Shown one piece after another: positions 52,171-61,378 of a stretch of DNA of 64,000 nucleotides. The position numbers and the translations under genes were made by a program. The DNA comes from Hydrogenophaga sp. Lineage in GTDB: Bacteria; Pseudomonadota; Gammaproteobacteria; Burkholderiales; Burkholderiaceae_C. Position 1 is the first letter of the stretch. Each line of letters opens with the position of its first letter. A model generated the notes under the pieces. The model worked only from the letters and a program-made list of their open reading frames with translations, was not told where the DNA came from and searched no databases. The stretch spans positions 186,001-250,000 of the forward strand of contig JACVCO010000001.1 in NCBI GenBank assembly GCA_016741995.1, given 5' to 3'.

Positions 52171-53307
52171 TCAGTACCTCTTGGCAACCTCTTCCAGCAT
52201 CACCTCGGTGGCGCCGCCGCCGATGGCGAGCACCCGCGCATCGCGCCACAGGCGTTCGATCGCGGTTTCGCGGATGAAGCCCATGCCGCCGTGGAACTGC
52301 TGGCAGGTCTGCACCACCTCGTTCACCAATTCACCCGTCAAGGCCTTCAGCATCGACACCTGCTGCACGATGTCGCGCCCCTGCGTGACGTTCCAGGCGC
52401 AGTGGTACATGAACTGCCGCGCCGCGCGCACCTTGGCGTCGAGCATGGAGAGGCGCTGGCGGATGGTTTGCTGTTCCCACAACGGGCCGCCGAAGGCCTG
52501 GCGCTGGCGCACGTGGTCCAGCGTGAGCTCCAGTGCGCGCTGGCAGTGGCCCACGGCCATGGCGCCGAGCGCGATGCGCTCGGTCTGGAAGTTCTTCATC
52601 ACGGCGTAGAAGCCCTTGCCTTCTTCGCCCAGCAGGTTGGCCGCGGGCACACGCACGTTGTCGAACACCAGTTCGGCCGTGTCGGAGCTGAGCCAGCCGG
52701 TCTTCTTGAGTGCGCGGCCCACACTGAAGCCCGGCGTGCCTTTCTCGACGATGAACATCGAGACCTCGCGCTTGCCGGGGCCGGTCTTGGCCGCAACGAA
52801 ATACAGGTCGGCATGCACGCCGTTGGTGATGAACATCTTGGTGCCATTGATCACCCAGTGGTCACCATCGCGCTTCGCGTTCGTGCGGATGCCGGCCACG
52901 TCGGAGCCCGCGCCAGGTTCGGTGATGGCGACCGCGCAGATGGCCTCGCCCGCGCACACGCGCGGCAGGTGCTTTGCTTTCTGCGCCGCGTTACCCGCGT
53001 GGTGCAGGTGCGGGCCGGCCATGTCGGTGTGCACGAGCACGGTGATCACGAACCCCGCAAAGGTGCTCTGCGACAACGCCTCGGCAAACACCAGGTTGGT
53101 CAGCGCATCGGCGTCGGCACCGCCGTGCTCGCCCTCGAACGCGATGCCCAGCAGGCCGGCCTGGCCCATGCGGCGCAGAACGTCACGCGGCACGAAGCCC
53201 TGCTGCTCCCACGCATCGGCGTGCGGCTCCACCTCGCGCGCGATGAAGCGCGCCACCTGCTCGCGCAGCGTGGCGTGCTCGGGCGTGTCGTAGATCGTGG
53301 TCTCCAA
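52171..53307 (-). CDS. Acyl-CoA dehydrogenase, isovaleryl-CoA/citronellyl-CoA type
   Basis: This 378-residue FAD enzyme has the marks ITEPGAGSDVAGIRTNAKR and LVFDNVRVPAANLLGEEGKGFYAVM, and a C-terminal GGMGFIRETAIERLWRDARVLAIGGGATEV. At the position where short- and medium-chain enzymes have catalytic Glu in YEGT, this protein has GGGAT. The base is probably Glu in NFQTERIAL, as in isovaleryl-CoA and long-chain dehydrogenases. Its place makes it the candidate first oxidation step on isovaleryl-CoA. A citronellyl-CoA or long-chain substrate cannot be excluded. Confidence 0.87.
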   Translation of the reverse strand: METTIYDTPEHATLREQVARFIAREVEPHADAWEQQGFVPRDVLRRMGQAGLLGIAFEGEHGGADADALTNLVFAEALSQSTFAGFVITVLVHTDMAGPHLHHAGNAAQKAKHLPRVCAGEAICAVAITEPGAGSDVAGIRTNAKRDGDHWVINGTKMFITNGVHADLYFVAAKTGPGKREVSMFIVEKGTPGFSVGRALKKTGWLSSDTAELVFDNVRVPAANLLGEEGKGFYAVMKNFQTERIALGAMAVGHCQRALELTLDHVRQRQAFGGPLWEQQTIRQRLSMLDAKVRAARQFMYHCAWNVTQGRDIVQQVSMLKALTGELVNEVVQTCQQFHGGMGFIRETAIERLWRDARVLAIGGGATEVMLEEVAKRY

Positions 53308-53334
53308 GGCTTGTCTCCGTCGGGGGTGCCGGCT

Positions 53335-53844
53335 TCAGCCGGTCGGTTGGGCTTGCAGGAAACGCACGAGGTCGAGCTCGGGCGCGGGTTCGCCGAATCG
53401 GGTCAGCGCGGCCGTGATCTGCCCGCGGTGGTGCGTGGCGTGGTTGAAGACATGGGCCAGCGTGAGCGCAAAGGGCGTGTCCATGGCCTCGCCATTGGAA
53501 CGCCGGTAGCGCATGCGCCCATCGAAGCGTTCGGCGGGCCAACGGGCGATGGCGTCCTGCCAGGCGAGCGCGCCCTCGCGCAGCGCCTGCGCCAGCCGCG
53601 CACGGTCGGGCTCGGCCTCGAGGTCCAGCGCGAGCGCGGGCGATTCGCCGCGCACGAAACGCGGAAACCACAGCAGGCATTCGCCCACCAGCAGGTGGTT
53701 GAGCGTGCCGTGCACGCTCTTGAAGAACAGGCCCGCGTCGCGCCGGTAGTCGTCCTCGCTCAGCGGTGCGGTCGCCTCCAGGAGCCGCTGCGTGGCCCAC
53801 GCGTGGTAGCGCGCGAGCGTGAGGAAGTGGGCGCGCGGTTCCAT
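53335..53844 (-). CDS. DinB/YfiT-family putative metalloenzyme
   Basis: This 169-residue four-helix-bundle protein begins MEPRAHFLTLARYHAWATQRLLEAT. It carries metal-site histidines at the usual three places: NHLLVGE in the second helix, and HVFNHATHHRGQ near the third. Members bind nickel, zinc or iron and often act as bacillithiol/mycothiol or other thiol transferases; the role here is unknown. ATG 53844 was preferred over 53865 because it fits the family start. It lies between the acyl-CoA dehydrogenase and carboxylase beta genes. Confidence 0.87.
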   Translation of the reverse strand: MEPRAHFLTLARYHAWATQRLLEATAPLSEDDYRRDAGLFFKSVHGTLNHLLVGECLLWFPRFVRGESPALALDLEAEPDRARLAQALREGALAWQDAIARWPAERFDGRMRYRRSNGEAMDTPFALTLAHVFNHATHHRGQITAALTRFGEPAPELDLVRFLQAQPTG

Positions 53845-53848
53845 GGCT

Positions 53849-55456
53849 TCACATGCGGAACACACCGAACTTCGGCTCGGGAATCGGCGCGTTGAGCGTG
53901 GCCGACATGGCCAGCGCGAGGATGCGGCGCGTGTCGGCCGGGTCGATCACGCCGTCGTCCCACAGGCGCGCGCTCGCGAAGTAGGGGTGCGACTGGTGGG
54001 CGAACTGGTCGAGCAGCGGCTGCTTGAACTTCGCTTCCTCTTCTGCGCTCCAGCTGCCGCCCTTGGCCTCGATGCCGTCGCGCCTGACGGTGGCGAGCAC
54101 GCTGGCGGCCTGCTCGCCACCCATCACGCTGATGCGCGCGTTGGGCCACATCCAGAGGAAGCGCGGGCTGTAGGCGCGGCCGCACATGCCGTAGTTGCCG
54201 GCGCCGTAGCTGCCGCCGATGATGATGGTGAACTTGGGCACGTTGACGGTGGCCACGGCCGTGACCATCTTGGCGCCGTGGCGCGCAATGCCCTCGCTCT
54301 CGTATTTGCGGCCCACCATGAAGCCCGTGATGTTCTGCAGGAACAGCAGCGGCACCTTGCGCTGGCCGCACAGCTCGATGAAGTGCGCGCCCTTCTGAGC
54401 GCTCTCCGAGAACAGCACGCCGTTGTTGGCGACGATGCCGATCGGCATGCCCTCGATGTGGGCGAAGCCGCAGACCAGGGTGCTGCCGAAGCGGGCCTTG
54501 AACTCGTGGAACTCGGAGCCGTCGACCAGGCGCGCAATGATCTCGCGCACGTCGTAGGGCTTACGCACGTCGGTGGGGATCACGCCGTAGATCTCTTCCG
54601 TTGCGTACTTCGGTGCGCGCGGTTCGATGAGCGCCTGCGCCACTTCCTTGCGGTGGTTGAGCGTGGCCACGGCCTGGCGCGCGAGCGCGATGGCGTGGGC
54701 GTCGTTCTGCGCCAGGTGGTCGGCCACGCCTGAGAGGCGGGTGTGCACGTCGCCACCGCCCAGGTCTTCGGCGCTGACGATCTCGCCGATGGCGGCCTTC
54801 ACCAGCGGCGGGCCGCCCAGGAAGATGGTGCCCTGGTTCTTGACGATGATGGTCTCGTCGCTCATGGCCGGCACGTAGGCGCCGCCCGCGGTGCACGAGC
54901 CCATGACGACCGCGATCTGCGCGATGCCCTGCGCGCTCATGTTGGCCTGGTTGTAGAAGATGCGGCCGAAGTGCTCGCGGTCGGGGAACACATCGTCCTG
55001 GTTGGGCAGGTTGGCGCCGCCCGAATCCACCAGGTAGATGCAGGGCAGCTGGTTCTGCATCGCCACCTCTTGCGCCCGCAGGTGTTTCTTCACCGTCATG
55101 GGGTAGTAGGTGCCGCCCTTCACGGTGGCGTCGTTGCAGACGATCAGGCAGTCGACCCCGCTCACGCGGCCGATGCCGGCGATGACGCCGGCGCAGGGCG
55201 CGTCGCCGTTGTACATGCCGTGCGCGGCCAGCGGCGAGAGTTCGAGGAAGGGCGTGCCAGGGTCGAGCAGCATCTGCACGCGCTCGCGCGGCAGCAGCTT
55301 GCCGCGCGCCACGTGCTTGGCGCGCGCGGCTTCACCGCCGCCTTGCGCGGCCTTGGCGAGTTGCAGCTTGAGGTCGTCCACCTGGGCGCGCATGGCCTCG
55401 GCGTTGGCCTGGAAGTCGGCCGATCGGGGGTTGAGCTTGGTCTCCAGGATGGGCAT
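53849..55456 (-). CDS. Methylcrotonyl-CoA carboxylase carboxyltransferase subunit
   Basis: This 535-residue carboxyltransferase beta subunit has the two crotonase-like domains. Typical segments are LARGKLL-like [72 protein letters not shown] and [19 protein letters not shown]. It transfers CO2 from biotin to 3-methylcrotonyl-CoA. It is the first gene of the eight-gene operon (55456 to 46893). ATG 55456 was chosen as the only family-like N-terminus. A 12-bp palindrome, GCGACCGGTCGC at 55520-55531, lies in the region shared with the divergent AraC gene. Confidence 0.93.
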   Translation of the reverse strand: MPILETKLNPRSADFQANAEAMRAQVDDLKLQLAKAAQGGGEAARAKHVARGKLLPRERVQMLLDPGTPFLELSPLAAHGMYNGDAPCAGVIAGIGRVSGVDCLIVCNDATVKGGTYYPMTVKKHLRAQEVAMQNQLPCIYLVDSGGANLPNQDDVFPDREHFGRIFYNQANMSAQGIAQIAVVMGSCTAGGAYVPAMSDETIIVKNQGTIFLGGPPLVKAAIGEIVSAEDLGGGDVHTRLSGVADHLAQNDAHAIALARQAVATLNHRKEVAQALIEPRAPKYATEEIYGVIPTDVRKPYDVREIIARLVDGSEFHEFKARFGSTLVCGFAHIEGMPIGIVANNGVLFSESAQKGAHFIELCGQRKVPLLFLQNITGFMVGRKYESEGIARHGAKMVTAVATVNVPKFTIIIGGSYGAGNYGMCGRAYSPRFLWMWPNARISVMGGEQAASVLATVRRDGIEAKGGSWSAEEEAKFKQPLLDQFAHQSHPYFASARLWDDGVIDPADTRRILALAMSATLNAPIPEPKFGVFRM

Positions 55457-55572
55457 GGCCGGTCTCTTGGTGGGCGGACGGGTGGGCAAACGAAGTGCGA
55501 GGGTACACCCGGGGGGTGCGCGACCGGTCGCCACGGCGGTTGCAAATCGCGCCACAGTGGCACACTGCGGGC

Positions 55573-56595
55573 ATGTCGACAGACACCCCCGATCTGCTGC
55601 ACGGCCCGGCGCTCACCCCGGCCTCCTTGGTCAGAGCCATGGTGCTGGCCTATCGGGCGCGTGGCCTGGACCCGGCCGCGGCCTTGAAGCAGGCACAAAT
55701 TCCGCCATCGGTTTTGCGCGATCCGCTGGGCCGCATCACCGCGGCGCAGATGGAAGCGGTGTCCTACGCGGCGATGCGCGAGCTCGACGACGAGGCCCTG
55801 GGCTGCTTCGAGCGCCCGTTGCCCTGGGGCAGCTACGGCCTGCTGGCGCGCGCCTCGCTTTCGGCGCCCACGCTGGGCGTGGCGCTCAAGCGCTGGTGCC
55901 GCCACCACGGGCTGCTGGCGCAGGCCATCGCGCTCTCGGTCGAGGTGGCGGGCGAACGCGCCGAGATCGTGCTGCGCCTGCGACACGACCCGGGCGCCAT
56001 GGCCGAACTCAGCGCGGTTTCGGTGCTGCGCAACATCCACGGCCTGGCGGCGTGGTTCATCGATTCGCGCATTCCGCTGCTGGAGGCGCGCTTCCCCTAC
56101 CCCGCGCCGCCGCACGTGGCGGCCTACGCGGTGCTGTTCGACGCGCCGAGCCGCTTCGGCGCGAGTGAGGCCGCCATTGCCTTCGACGCGCAGTACCTGG
56201 CGCTGCCGATCCGCCGCGACGAGGCCGCCATGCACCAGCTGCTGCAGCGCGCGCTGCCGCTCACCGTGCGCTCCTACCGGCGCGACCGCCTGCTGGTGCA
56301 GCGCGTGCGCCAGTTGCTCGCCAGCCAGCCGCTGGCCACGCACAACGCCGACGACCTGGCCGCGCTGCTGCACACCTCGGCGCGCACGCTGCACCGGCAG
56401 TTGAAGGAGGAAGGCGCCAGCCTGCAGGCGCTGAAGGACGCGGTGCGCCGCGAGCGCGCGAGCCAGTTGCTGCTGCGCACCGACCGACCGCTCAAGCAGG
56501 TGGCCGAGGCCGCGGGCTTTCGCAACGAGAAGAGCTTCATCCGCGCCTTCCGCGCGTGGACCGGGCAATCGCCCGGCGAGTGGCGGCGGCGCTGA
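55573..56595 (+). CDS. AraC-family transcriptional regulator
   Basis: This 340-residue protein has an N-terminal arabinose-binding-like domain (AraC_binding type 2, as in OruR/ArgR/CdhR) and a C-terminal double helix-turn-helix: [22 protein letters not shown], then [34 protein letters not shown]. It starts 116 bases from the divergent carboxylase operon, so it likely regulates leucine/isovalerate breakdown. The usual regulators of such clusters, LiuR (MerR) and AtuR (TetR), are not present. Confidence 0.87.
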   Translation: MSTDTPDLLHGPALTPASLVRAMVLAYRARGLDPAAALKQAQIPPSVLRDPLGRITAAQMEAVSYAAMRELDDEALGCFERPLPWGSYGLLARASLSAPTLGVALKRWCRHHGLLAQAIALSVEVAGERAEIVLRLRHDPGAMAELSAVSVLRNIHGLAAWFIDSRIPLLEARFPYPAPPHVAAYAVLFDAPSRFGASEAAIAFDAQYLALPIRRDEAAMHQLLQRALPLTVRSYRRDRLLVQRVRQLLASQPLATHNADDLAALLHTSARTLHRQLKEEGASLQALKDAVRRERASQLLLRTDRPLKQVAEAAGFRNEKSFIRAFRAWTGQSPGEWRRR

Positions 56596-56611
56596 GCCGG
56601 CGGCCCGGCGC

Positions 56612-57253
56612 TCAGAGCCGCAGTTCGCGCATGTGGTGGAACACGCGCGCCACCGGCAGGCCATCGAACGCGCGGCCGTGGCCCTGCGTGCAGAAGCCCC
56701 ACACCGTGGCGCCCGCGGCCAGCCCGGCCTGCGCGCCGGGCGCGGTGTCTTCGATGACGAGGCAACGCGCCGGATCCACGCCCAGATGCGCGGCCGCGGC
56801 CAGGTACACGTCGGGGTGCGGCTTGGAGCGCGGCAGGTCGTGGCCGCTGAAGACGGCGTTGCCGAACCAAGGCGCCAGGCCCACGTGTTCGAGCTGCATC
56901 ACCACCTTGGGCCGGTCGGCCCCGGAGGCGCAGGCGATGCGCCCGCTCACGTGGGCGTGCAGGTGGGCCACCGCGTCGTGCACGCCCTCGATGGCCTTGA
57001 GCTCGGCCATCAGGCGCGCGTTGCGGCGCGCGTAGAAGGCCTGCATCCAGGCGTCGGTGAGCGGGCGCCCGGTCTCGGCCTCGATGCGGTCGCGCAGGTC
57101 GCGCACCGCGCGGCCGATGAACAGCGCCTCGCAGTCTTCGCGGCTGATCGCCCAGCCCGCTTCGTTGAGCACCTCGCGCAGCACGCCGTTGGTGATGGGT
57201 TCGCTGTCGACGAGCACGCCGTCGCAATCGAACAGCACGGCTTCAAAGTTCAT
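56612..57253 (-). CDS. HAD-family phosphatase, phosphoglycolate phosphatase/beta-phosphoglucomutase-like
   Basis: This 213-residue subclass I HAD protein has motif I DCDGVLVDSEP, motif II ASGAD, motif III lysine in SKPHPDVY and motif IV IEDTAPGAQAG. The helical C1 cap follows motif I. It would hydrolyse a small sugar phosphate or 2-phosphoglycolate; specificity is not readable. Its ATG overlaps the stop of the YchJ-like gene. Confidence 0.88.
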   Translation of the reverse strand: MNFEAVLFDCDGVLVDSEPITNGVLREVLNEAGWAISREDCEALFIGRAVRDLRDRIEAETGRPLTDAWMQAFYARRNARLMAELKAIEGVHDAVAHLHAHVSGRIACASGADRPKVVMQLEHVGLAPWFGNAVFSGHDLPRSKPHPDVYLAAAAHLGVDPARCLVIEDTAPGAQAGLAAGATVWGFCTQGHGRAFDGLPVARVFHHMRELRL

Positions 57254-57657
57254 GTCTTGTCTTTCGTGAGTAGGTCGCCGTCCACGTAGTACCAGTGCCC
57301 GCCCTCGCGCACGAAGCGGCTGCGTTCGTGCAGGCGGCTGGCGCGCCCGGCCGCGCGCGAGCGCGCCACGAACTCCACCTCGGCGTGGTCGGCGTCGATC
57401 GCGCGGTGCGCGCGCACCTCCAGGCCAAGCCACTTCACGCCGGGTTCGAGCTCGAGCGTGGCCGGCCGCGTGCTCGCGTGCCAGGTGGCCAGCAGGTGCG
57501 GCACGTCGCCACGCACGAAGGCGGTGTAGCGCGAGCGCATGAGCGATTCGGCATCGGGTGCCGGCGTGCCGGTACCGAGGTAGCGGCCGCAGCAGGCGGG
57601 GAAATCAGCGCCGCGGCCACAGGGGCAGGCGCCGGGGGCAAGGGTGGGCATGGGCAT
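57250..57657 (-). CDS. YchJ-family (UPF0225) protein
   Basis: This 135-residue protein has the N-terminal SEC-C-like motif CPCGRGADFPACCGRYL, which can bind zinc. The YchJ domain follows with MRSRYTAFVRGDVPHLLATWH and FVREGGHWYYVDGD. The role of the family is not known; in some contexts the SEC-C motif binds SecB or ribosomes. The start may be ATG 57657 or 57651. It is divergent from the glutathione transferase gene by 92 bases. Confidence 0.9.
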   Translation of the reverse strand: MPMPTLAPGACPCGRGADFPACCGRYLGTGTPAPDAESLMRSRYTAFVRGDVPHLLATWHASTRPATLELEPGVKWLGLEVRAHRAIDADHAEVEFVARSRAAGRASRLHERSRFVREGGHWYYVDGDLLTKDKT

Positions 57658-57749
57658 CGGAAAACGAGAACGGATTATCGAAGCCCCTGCAATCCTGGGG
57701 GCATCGGGGGGTGCGGGCCACAATGCACGCTACCCCAAAAGGAGAACCC

Positions 57750-58454
57750 ATGAGCGCCCTCGACGCCTTCCCCATCACGAAGAAGTGGCCCGCGCGCCAC
57801 CCCGACCGCCTGCAGCTCTATTCGCTGCCCACGCCCAACGGCGTGAAGGTGTCCATCGCGCTGGAAGAAACCGGCCTGCCCTACGAGCCGCACCTGGTGC
57901 GCTTCGACACCAACGACCAGTTCTCGCCCGAATTCCTCTCGCTCAACCCCAACAACAAGATCCCCGCGGTGATCGACCCGAACGGCCCGGACGGGAAACC
58001 GCTGGCGCTGTGGGAATCGGGCGCGATCCTGATCTACCTGGCCAGCAAGACCGGGAAGCTGTTGCCCACCGACACCGCCGCGCGCTACGAGACGCTGCAG
58101 TGGCTGATGTTCCAGATGGGGGGCATCGGGCCCATGTTCGGTCAGCTCGGTTTCTTCCACAAGTTCGCCGGCAAGGATTTCGAGGACAAGCGACCGCGCG
58201 ACCGCTACGTGAACGAAAGCAAGCGCCTGCTCGCGGTGCTGAACCAGCACCTCAAGGGCCGCCGCTGGATCATGGGCAAGGACTACACGGTTGCCGACAT
58301 CGCGGTGTTCCCCTGGGTGCGCAACCTCGTGGGCTTCTACGGCGCGGGCGACATCGTGGGCTTCAGCGACTTCCCCGAGGTGCAACGCGTGCTCGACGCC
58401 TTCGTGGCGCGGCCCGCCGTCGCCCGGGGCCTCAACATTCCGGCGCGCGACTGA
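57750..58454 (+). CDS. Glutathione S-transferase, Nu-class (YfcG/YghU-like)
   Basis: This 234-residue protein has a thioredoxin-like domain (LQLYSLPTPNGVKVSIALEETGLPYE, NNKIPAVIDPNG, ESGAILIYLASKTGKLL) and an all-helical C-terminal domain (GKDYTVADIAVFPWV). The TPNGxKV motif and length are typical of Nu-class disulfide-bond reductases, which bind two glutathione molecules. AGGAG lies 8 bases before the ATG. Confidence 0.93.
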   Translation: MSALDAFPITKKWPARHPDRLQLYSLPTPNGVKVSIALEETGLPYEPHLVRFDTNDQFSPEFLSLNPNNKIPAVIDPNGPDGKPLALWESGAILIYLASKTGKLLPTDTAARYETLQWLMFQMGGIGPMFGQLGFFHKFAGKDFEDKRPRDRYVNESKRLLAVLNQHLKGRRWIMGKDYTVADIAVFPWVRNLVGFYGAGDIVGFSDFPEVQRVLDAFVARPAVARGLNIPARD

Positions 58455-58461
58455 GCGCGGA

Positions 58462-59925
58462 TCACTTGCGCCAGAAGTGGCCGGTGAAGAGCACAAGAAC
58501 CGTCAAGAGCTCCAGCCGGCCCAGCAGCATCGCGAAGCTCAACACCCAGATCTGCGCGTCGTTGAGCACGCCGTAGTTGCTGGCCGGGCCGACCAGGCCC
58601 AGGCCCGGGCCGATGTTGTTGACGGTGGCGATCACGGCGGTGAACGCGGTGACGATGTCCAGCCCGGTGAGCAACAGCAGCATGGTCAGGCCCACGGTGG
58701 CGGCGCCGTAGATCAGCATGAAGCCGAGCACGGCGTTCATCACCTGCGGCGGCACCACACCGCCCCCGAGCGTGACGGGATTGACCACGCGCGGGTGGAT
58801 GATGCGCACCAGCTCGCGCCGCGCCTGTTTGATCAGCAACACCATGCGGACCATCTTGATGCCCCCGCCCGTGGACCCCGCGCAGCAGGCGAAGCAGCCA
58901 AGAAACACCATGAGCACCGGCGCGAACACCGGCCACTGCGCGTAATCGGTGGAGGTGTAGCCCGTGGTGGTGGCGACCGACACCACGTGGAAGGCCGCGC
59001 TGCGCAGCGCGGTGGGAAAGTCGGCGTAGACGCCGTTCACCAGCAGCAGCAGCGTGACCACCGCGATCGAGGCCAGCAGCACCACGAGGTAGGTGCGGAT
59101 CTCGCGATCGCCCACGATGGGGCGCAGCGAGCGGTGCTTGAGCATGACGAAGTAGCGCAGGAAGCTGATGCCCGCCATGGTCATGAACGCGGTGGACACC
59201 CACTCGATGCGCGCCGAGTTGTACTGGCCGAAGCTCGCGTCGTAGGGCGAGAAACCGCCCAGGCCCATGGTGGTGCACATGTGCATGAAGGCATCGGCCC
59301 AGCCCATGCCGGCCCAGCGGTAGGCGAGCATGCACGCCACCGAGAACAGCGCGTACACCCCCCACAGGCCACGCGCCGTTTCGGCGATGCGCGGCGTGAA
59401 CTTGGTGTCTTTCATGGGGCCGGGCGTTTCGGCCTTGTAGAGCTGCATGCCGCCCAGGCCCAGCAGTGGCAGCACCGCCACCACCAGCAGCATGATGCCC
59501 AGGCCGCCCACGAGCTGCAGGAAGCAGCGCCAGACGTTGATCGACACCGGCAGGTCGTCCAGGCCGGAGATGGCGGTGGCGCCCGTGGCGGTGAGCGCGC
59601 TCATGGCCTCGAAGTAGGCCTTGCTCACGCTCAGATCCGGCACCGCGTGGTACAGCGGCGCGGCGGCGAACGCGGGCAGCAGCACCCACACGAGGTTGAC
59701 GAGCAGGAAGCCGTCGCGCGGCAGGAGTTCGCGCCGGTGGCGCCGCGTGAGCAGCCACAGGCCCCAGCCACAGACCACCGAGGCCACGAACCCGACGACC
59801 CAGATGAGCACGTGGTGGTCCTGGTCGTGGAACCAGGCCCAGGCCATGGGCACCAGGAAGGTCGGCGAGAACGCGAGCAGCACGCGCGAGAACACCGAGA
59901 GAGCGGGCAGCCAGAGGGAATACAT
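58462..59925 (-). CDS. trkH: Potassium uptake protein TrkH
   Basis: This 487-residue membrane protein is the translocating subunit of the Trk potassium system, with repeated helix-P-loop-helix units. Selectivity-filter-like loops are ALTATGATAISGL, TTMGLGGFS, VATTTGYTSTDY and ATVNNIGPGLG. It starts 19 bases after the trkA stop and uses TrkA as cytoplasmic gating partner. Confidence 0.95.
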   Translation of the reverse strand: MYSLWLPALSVFSRVLLAFSPTFLVPMAWAWFHDQDHHVLIWVVGFVASVVCGWGLWLLTRRHRRELLPRDGFLLVNLVWVLLPAFAAAPLYHAVPDLSVSKAYFEAMSALTATGATAISGLDDLPVSINVWRCFLQLVGGLGIMLLVVAVLPLLGLGGMQLYKAETPGPMKDTKFTPRIAETARGLWGVYALFSVACMLAYRWAGMGWADAFMHMCTTMGLGGFSPYDASFGQYNSARIEWVSTAFMTMAGISFLRYFVMLKHRSLRPIVGDREIRTYLVVLLASIAVVTLLLLVNGVYADFPTALRSAAFHVVSVATTTGYTSTDYAQWPVFAPVLMVFLGCFACCAGSTGGGIKMVRMVLLIKQARRELVRIIHPRVVNPVTLGGGVVPPQVMNAVLGFMLIYGAATVGLTMLLLLTGLDIVTAFTAVIATVNNIGPGLGLVGPASNYGVLNDAQIWVLSFAMLLGRLELLTVLVLFTGHFWRK

Positions 59926-59944
59926 GCGCGGCGGCGGTGGGCGT

Positions 59945-61342
59945 TCAGCCGAAGAAGGTGGCGCTGACCTGGAACAGCTTCTCGACCTCGCGCACCAGGC
60001 GCTTGTTCGGGATGAAGATGATGATGTGGTCGCCGGCCTCGATCAGCAGGTCGTGGTGCGGCATGAGCACTTCGGAGTCCTTGCCTTCGCCCCGCACGAT
60101 GGCACCGAAGCGCGTGCCCTGCGGCAGCTTGACCTCTTCGATGCGGCGGCCCACCAGCTTGCTGGTCTTCACGTCGCCACGCGCGATGCCTTCGAGCGCC
60201 TCGGCCGCGCCGCGGCGCAGGCTGTGCACGGCCGCCACATCGCCACGGCGGATGTGCGTGAGCAGCTCACCGATGACCGCCTGCTGCGGCGAGATGGCGA
60301 TGTCGATGGTGCTGCCCTGCATCATGTCGGCGTAGGCGCGGCGGTTGATGAGCGACATCACGCGGCGCGCGCCGAGCCGCTTGGCCAGCATGGCGGACAT
60401 GATGTTGTCCTCGTCATCGCTGGTGAGGGCCAGGAACATGTCCATCTGGCCCACGTTCTCTTCTTCGAGCAGGTCCTCGTCGGCGCCATCGCCCTGCAGG
60501 ATGAGCATGTTCGAGGGCAGCTGGCTCGCCAGGTACTCGCAGCGCCGCTTGTCGCGCTCCAGCACCTTGACCTCGCACTGCCCGGCCAGGCTGCGCGCCA
60601 GGCGCAGGCCGACCTTGCCACCGCCGGCGATCATCACGCGCTGCACGGGTTTGTCGACGTTGTGCACGGCGGCCAGCACGTCGCGGATCTTGTCGGTGTC
60701 GGCCAGCACGAAGACCTCGTCACCCGCGAGGATGCGCGTGGACGGCGTGGCTTCCATCTCGGTGTCGAGCCGGTAGAGCGCCACCACGCGCATCTCGCAG
60801 CGCGTGAAGCGTTCGCGGAACTCGCCGATGGTGTGGCCCACGAGCGCGCCACCGTGGCTGGCACGCACCGCGATCAGGCTGGCGCGGCCGTCGGCGAATT
60901 CCAGCACCTGCAGCGCCTCGGGGTAGCTGATGAGCTGGTGGATGTAGCGCGTGACCGACTCTTCCGGGCAGATCACGTGGCTGACCGAGAAGCTGGTGTG
61001 CGAGAGCAGTTCCTCGTCATCGCCTTCGGTGTACTCGGGTGAGCGCAGCCGCGCGATGGTGGTGGGCACGTTGAAGACATCGTGCGCCACCTTGCAGACC
61101 ACGAGGTTGGTTTCATCCGCCGCGGCGCAGGCGATCACCATGTCGGCGTCCTGGGCGCGGGCTTCACGCAACACCGAAGGCTGGATGCCGTTGCCGACCA
61201 CGCCGCGCAGGTCGAGCCGGTCTTCGAGCGCACGCAGCCGGGCCGGATCCATGTCGACGACGGTGATGTCGTTCTGCTCGGAGACCAGGCTCTCGGCCAC
61301 GCTTTCGCCCACGCGGCCGGCTCCGAGGATGATGATGTTCAT
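59945..61342 (-). CDS. trkA: Trk potassium system regulator TrkA
   Basis: This 465-residue cytoplasmic protein has two tandem RCK (TrkA_N plus TrkA_C) modules. The first Rossmann loop is MNIIILGAGRVGESVAESL; the second is RVMIAGGGKVGLRLARSL. It binds NAD(H) or ATP/ADP and gates TrkH. The length and order match TrkA. It is co-oriented with trkH and follows the acyl-CoA dehydrogenase gene after 36 bases. Confidence 0.97.
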   Translation of the reverse strand: MNIIILGAGRVGESVAESLVSEQNDITVVDMDPARLRALEDRLDLRGVVGNGIQPSVLREARAQDADMVIACAAADETNLVVCKVAHDVFNVPTTIARLRSPEYTEGDDEELLSHTSFSVSHVICPEESVTRYIHQLISYPEALQVLEFADGRASLIAVRASHGGALVGHTIGEFRERFTRCEMRVVALYRLDTEMEATPSTRILAGDEVFVLADTDKIRDVLAAVHNVDKPVQRVMIAGGGKVGLRLARSLAGQCEVKVLERDKRRCEYLASQLPSNMLILQGDGADEDLLEEENVGQMDMFLALTSDDEDNIMSAMLAKRLGARRVMSLINRRAYADMMQGSTIDIAISPQQAVIGELLTHIRRGDVAAVHSLRRGAAEALEGIARGDVKTSKLVGRRIEEVKLPQGTRFGAIVRGEGKDSEVLMPHHDLLIEAGDHIIIFIPNKRLVREVEKLFQVSATFFG

Positions 61343-61378
61343 GGCGGGGAATGGTAGCCCCCCGCGCCGTCCCCCGGG

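Noticed and set aside
53849-55456. Geranyl-CoA carboxylase (acyclic terpene pathway)
   Set aside because: The operon contains HMG-CoA lyase and a LiuC-type hydratase, and the carboxylase sequences look like the methylcrotonyl type.
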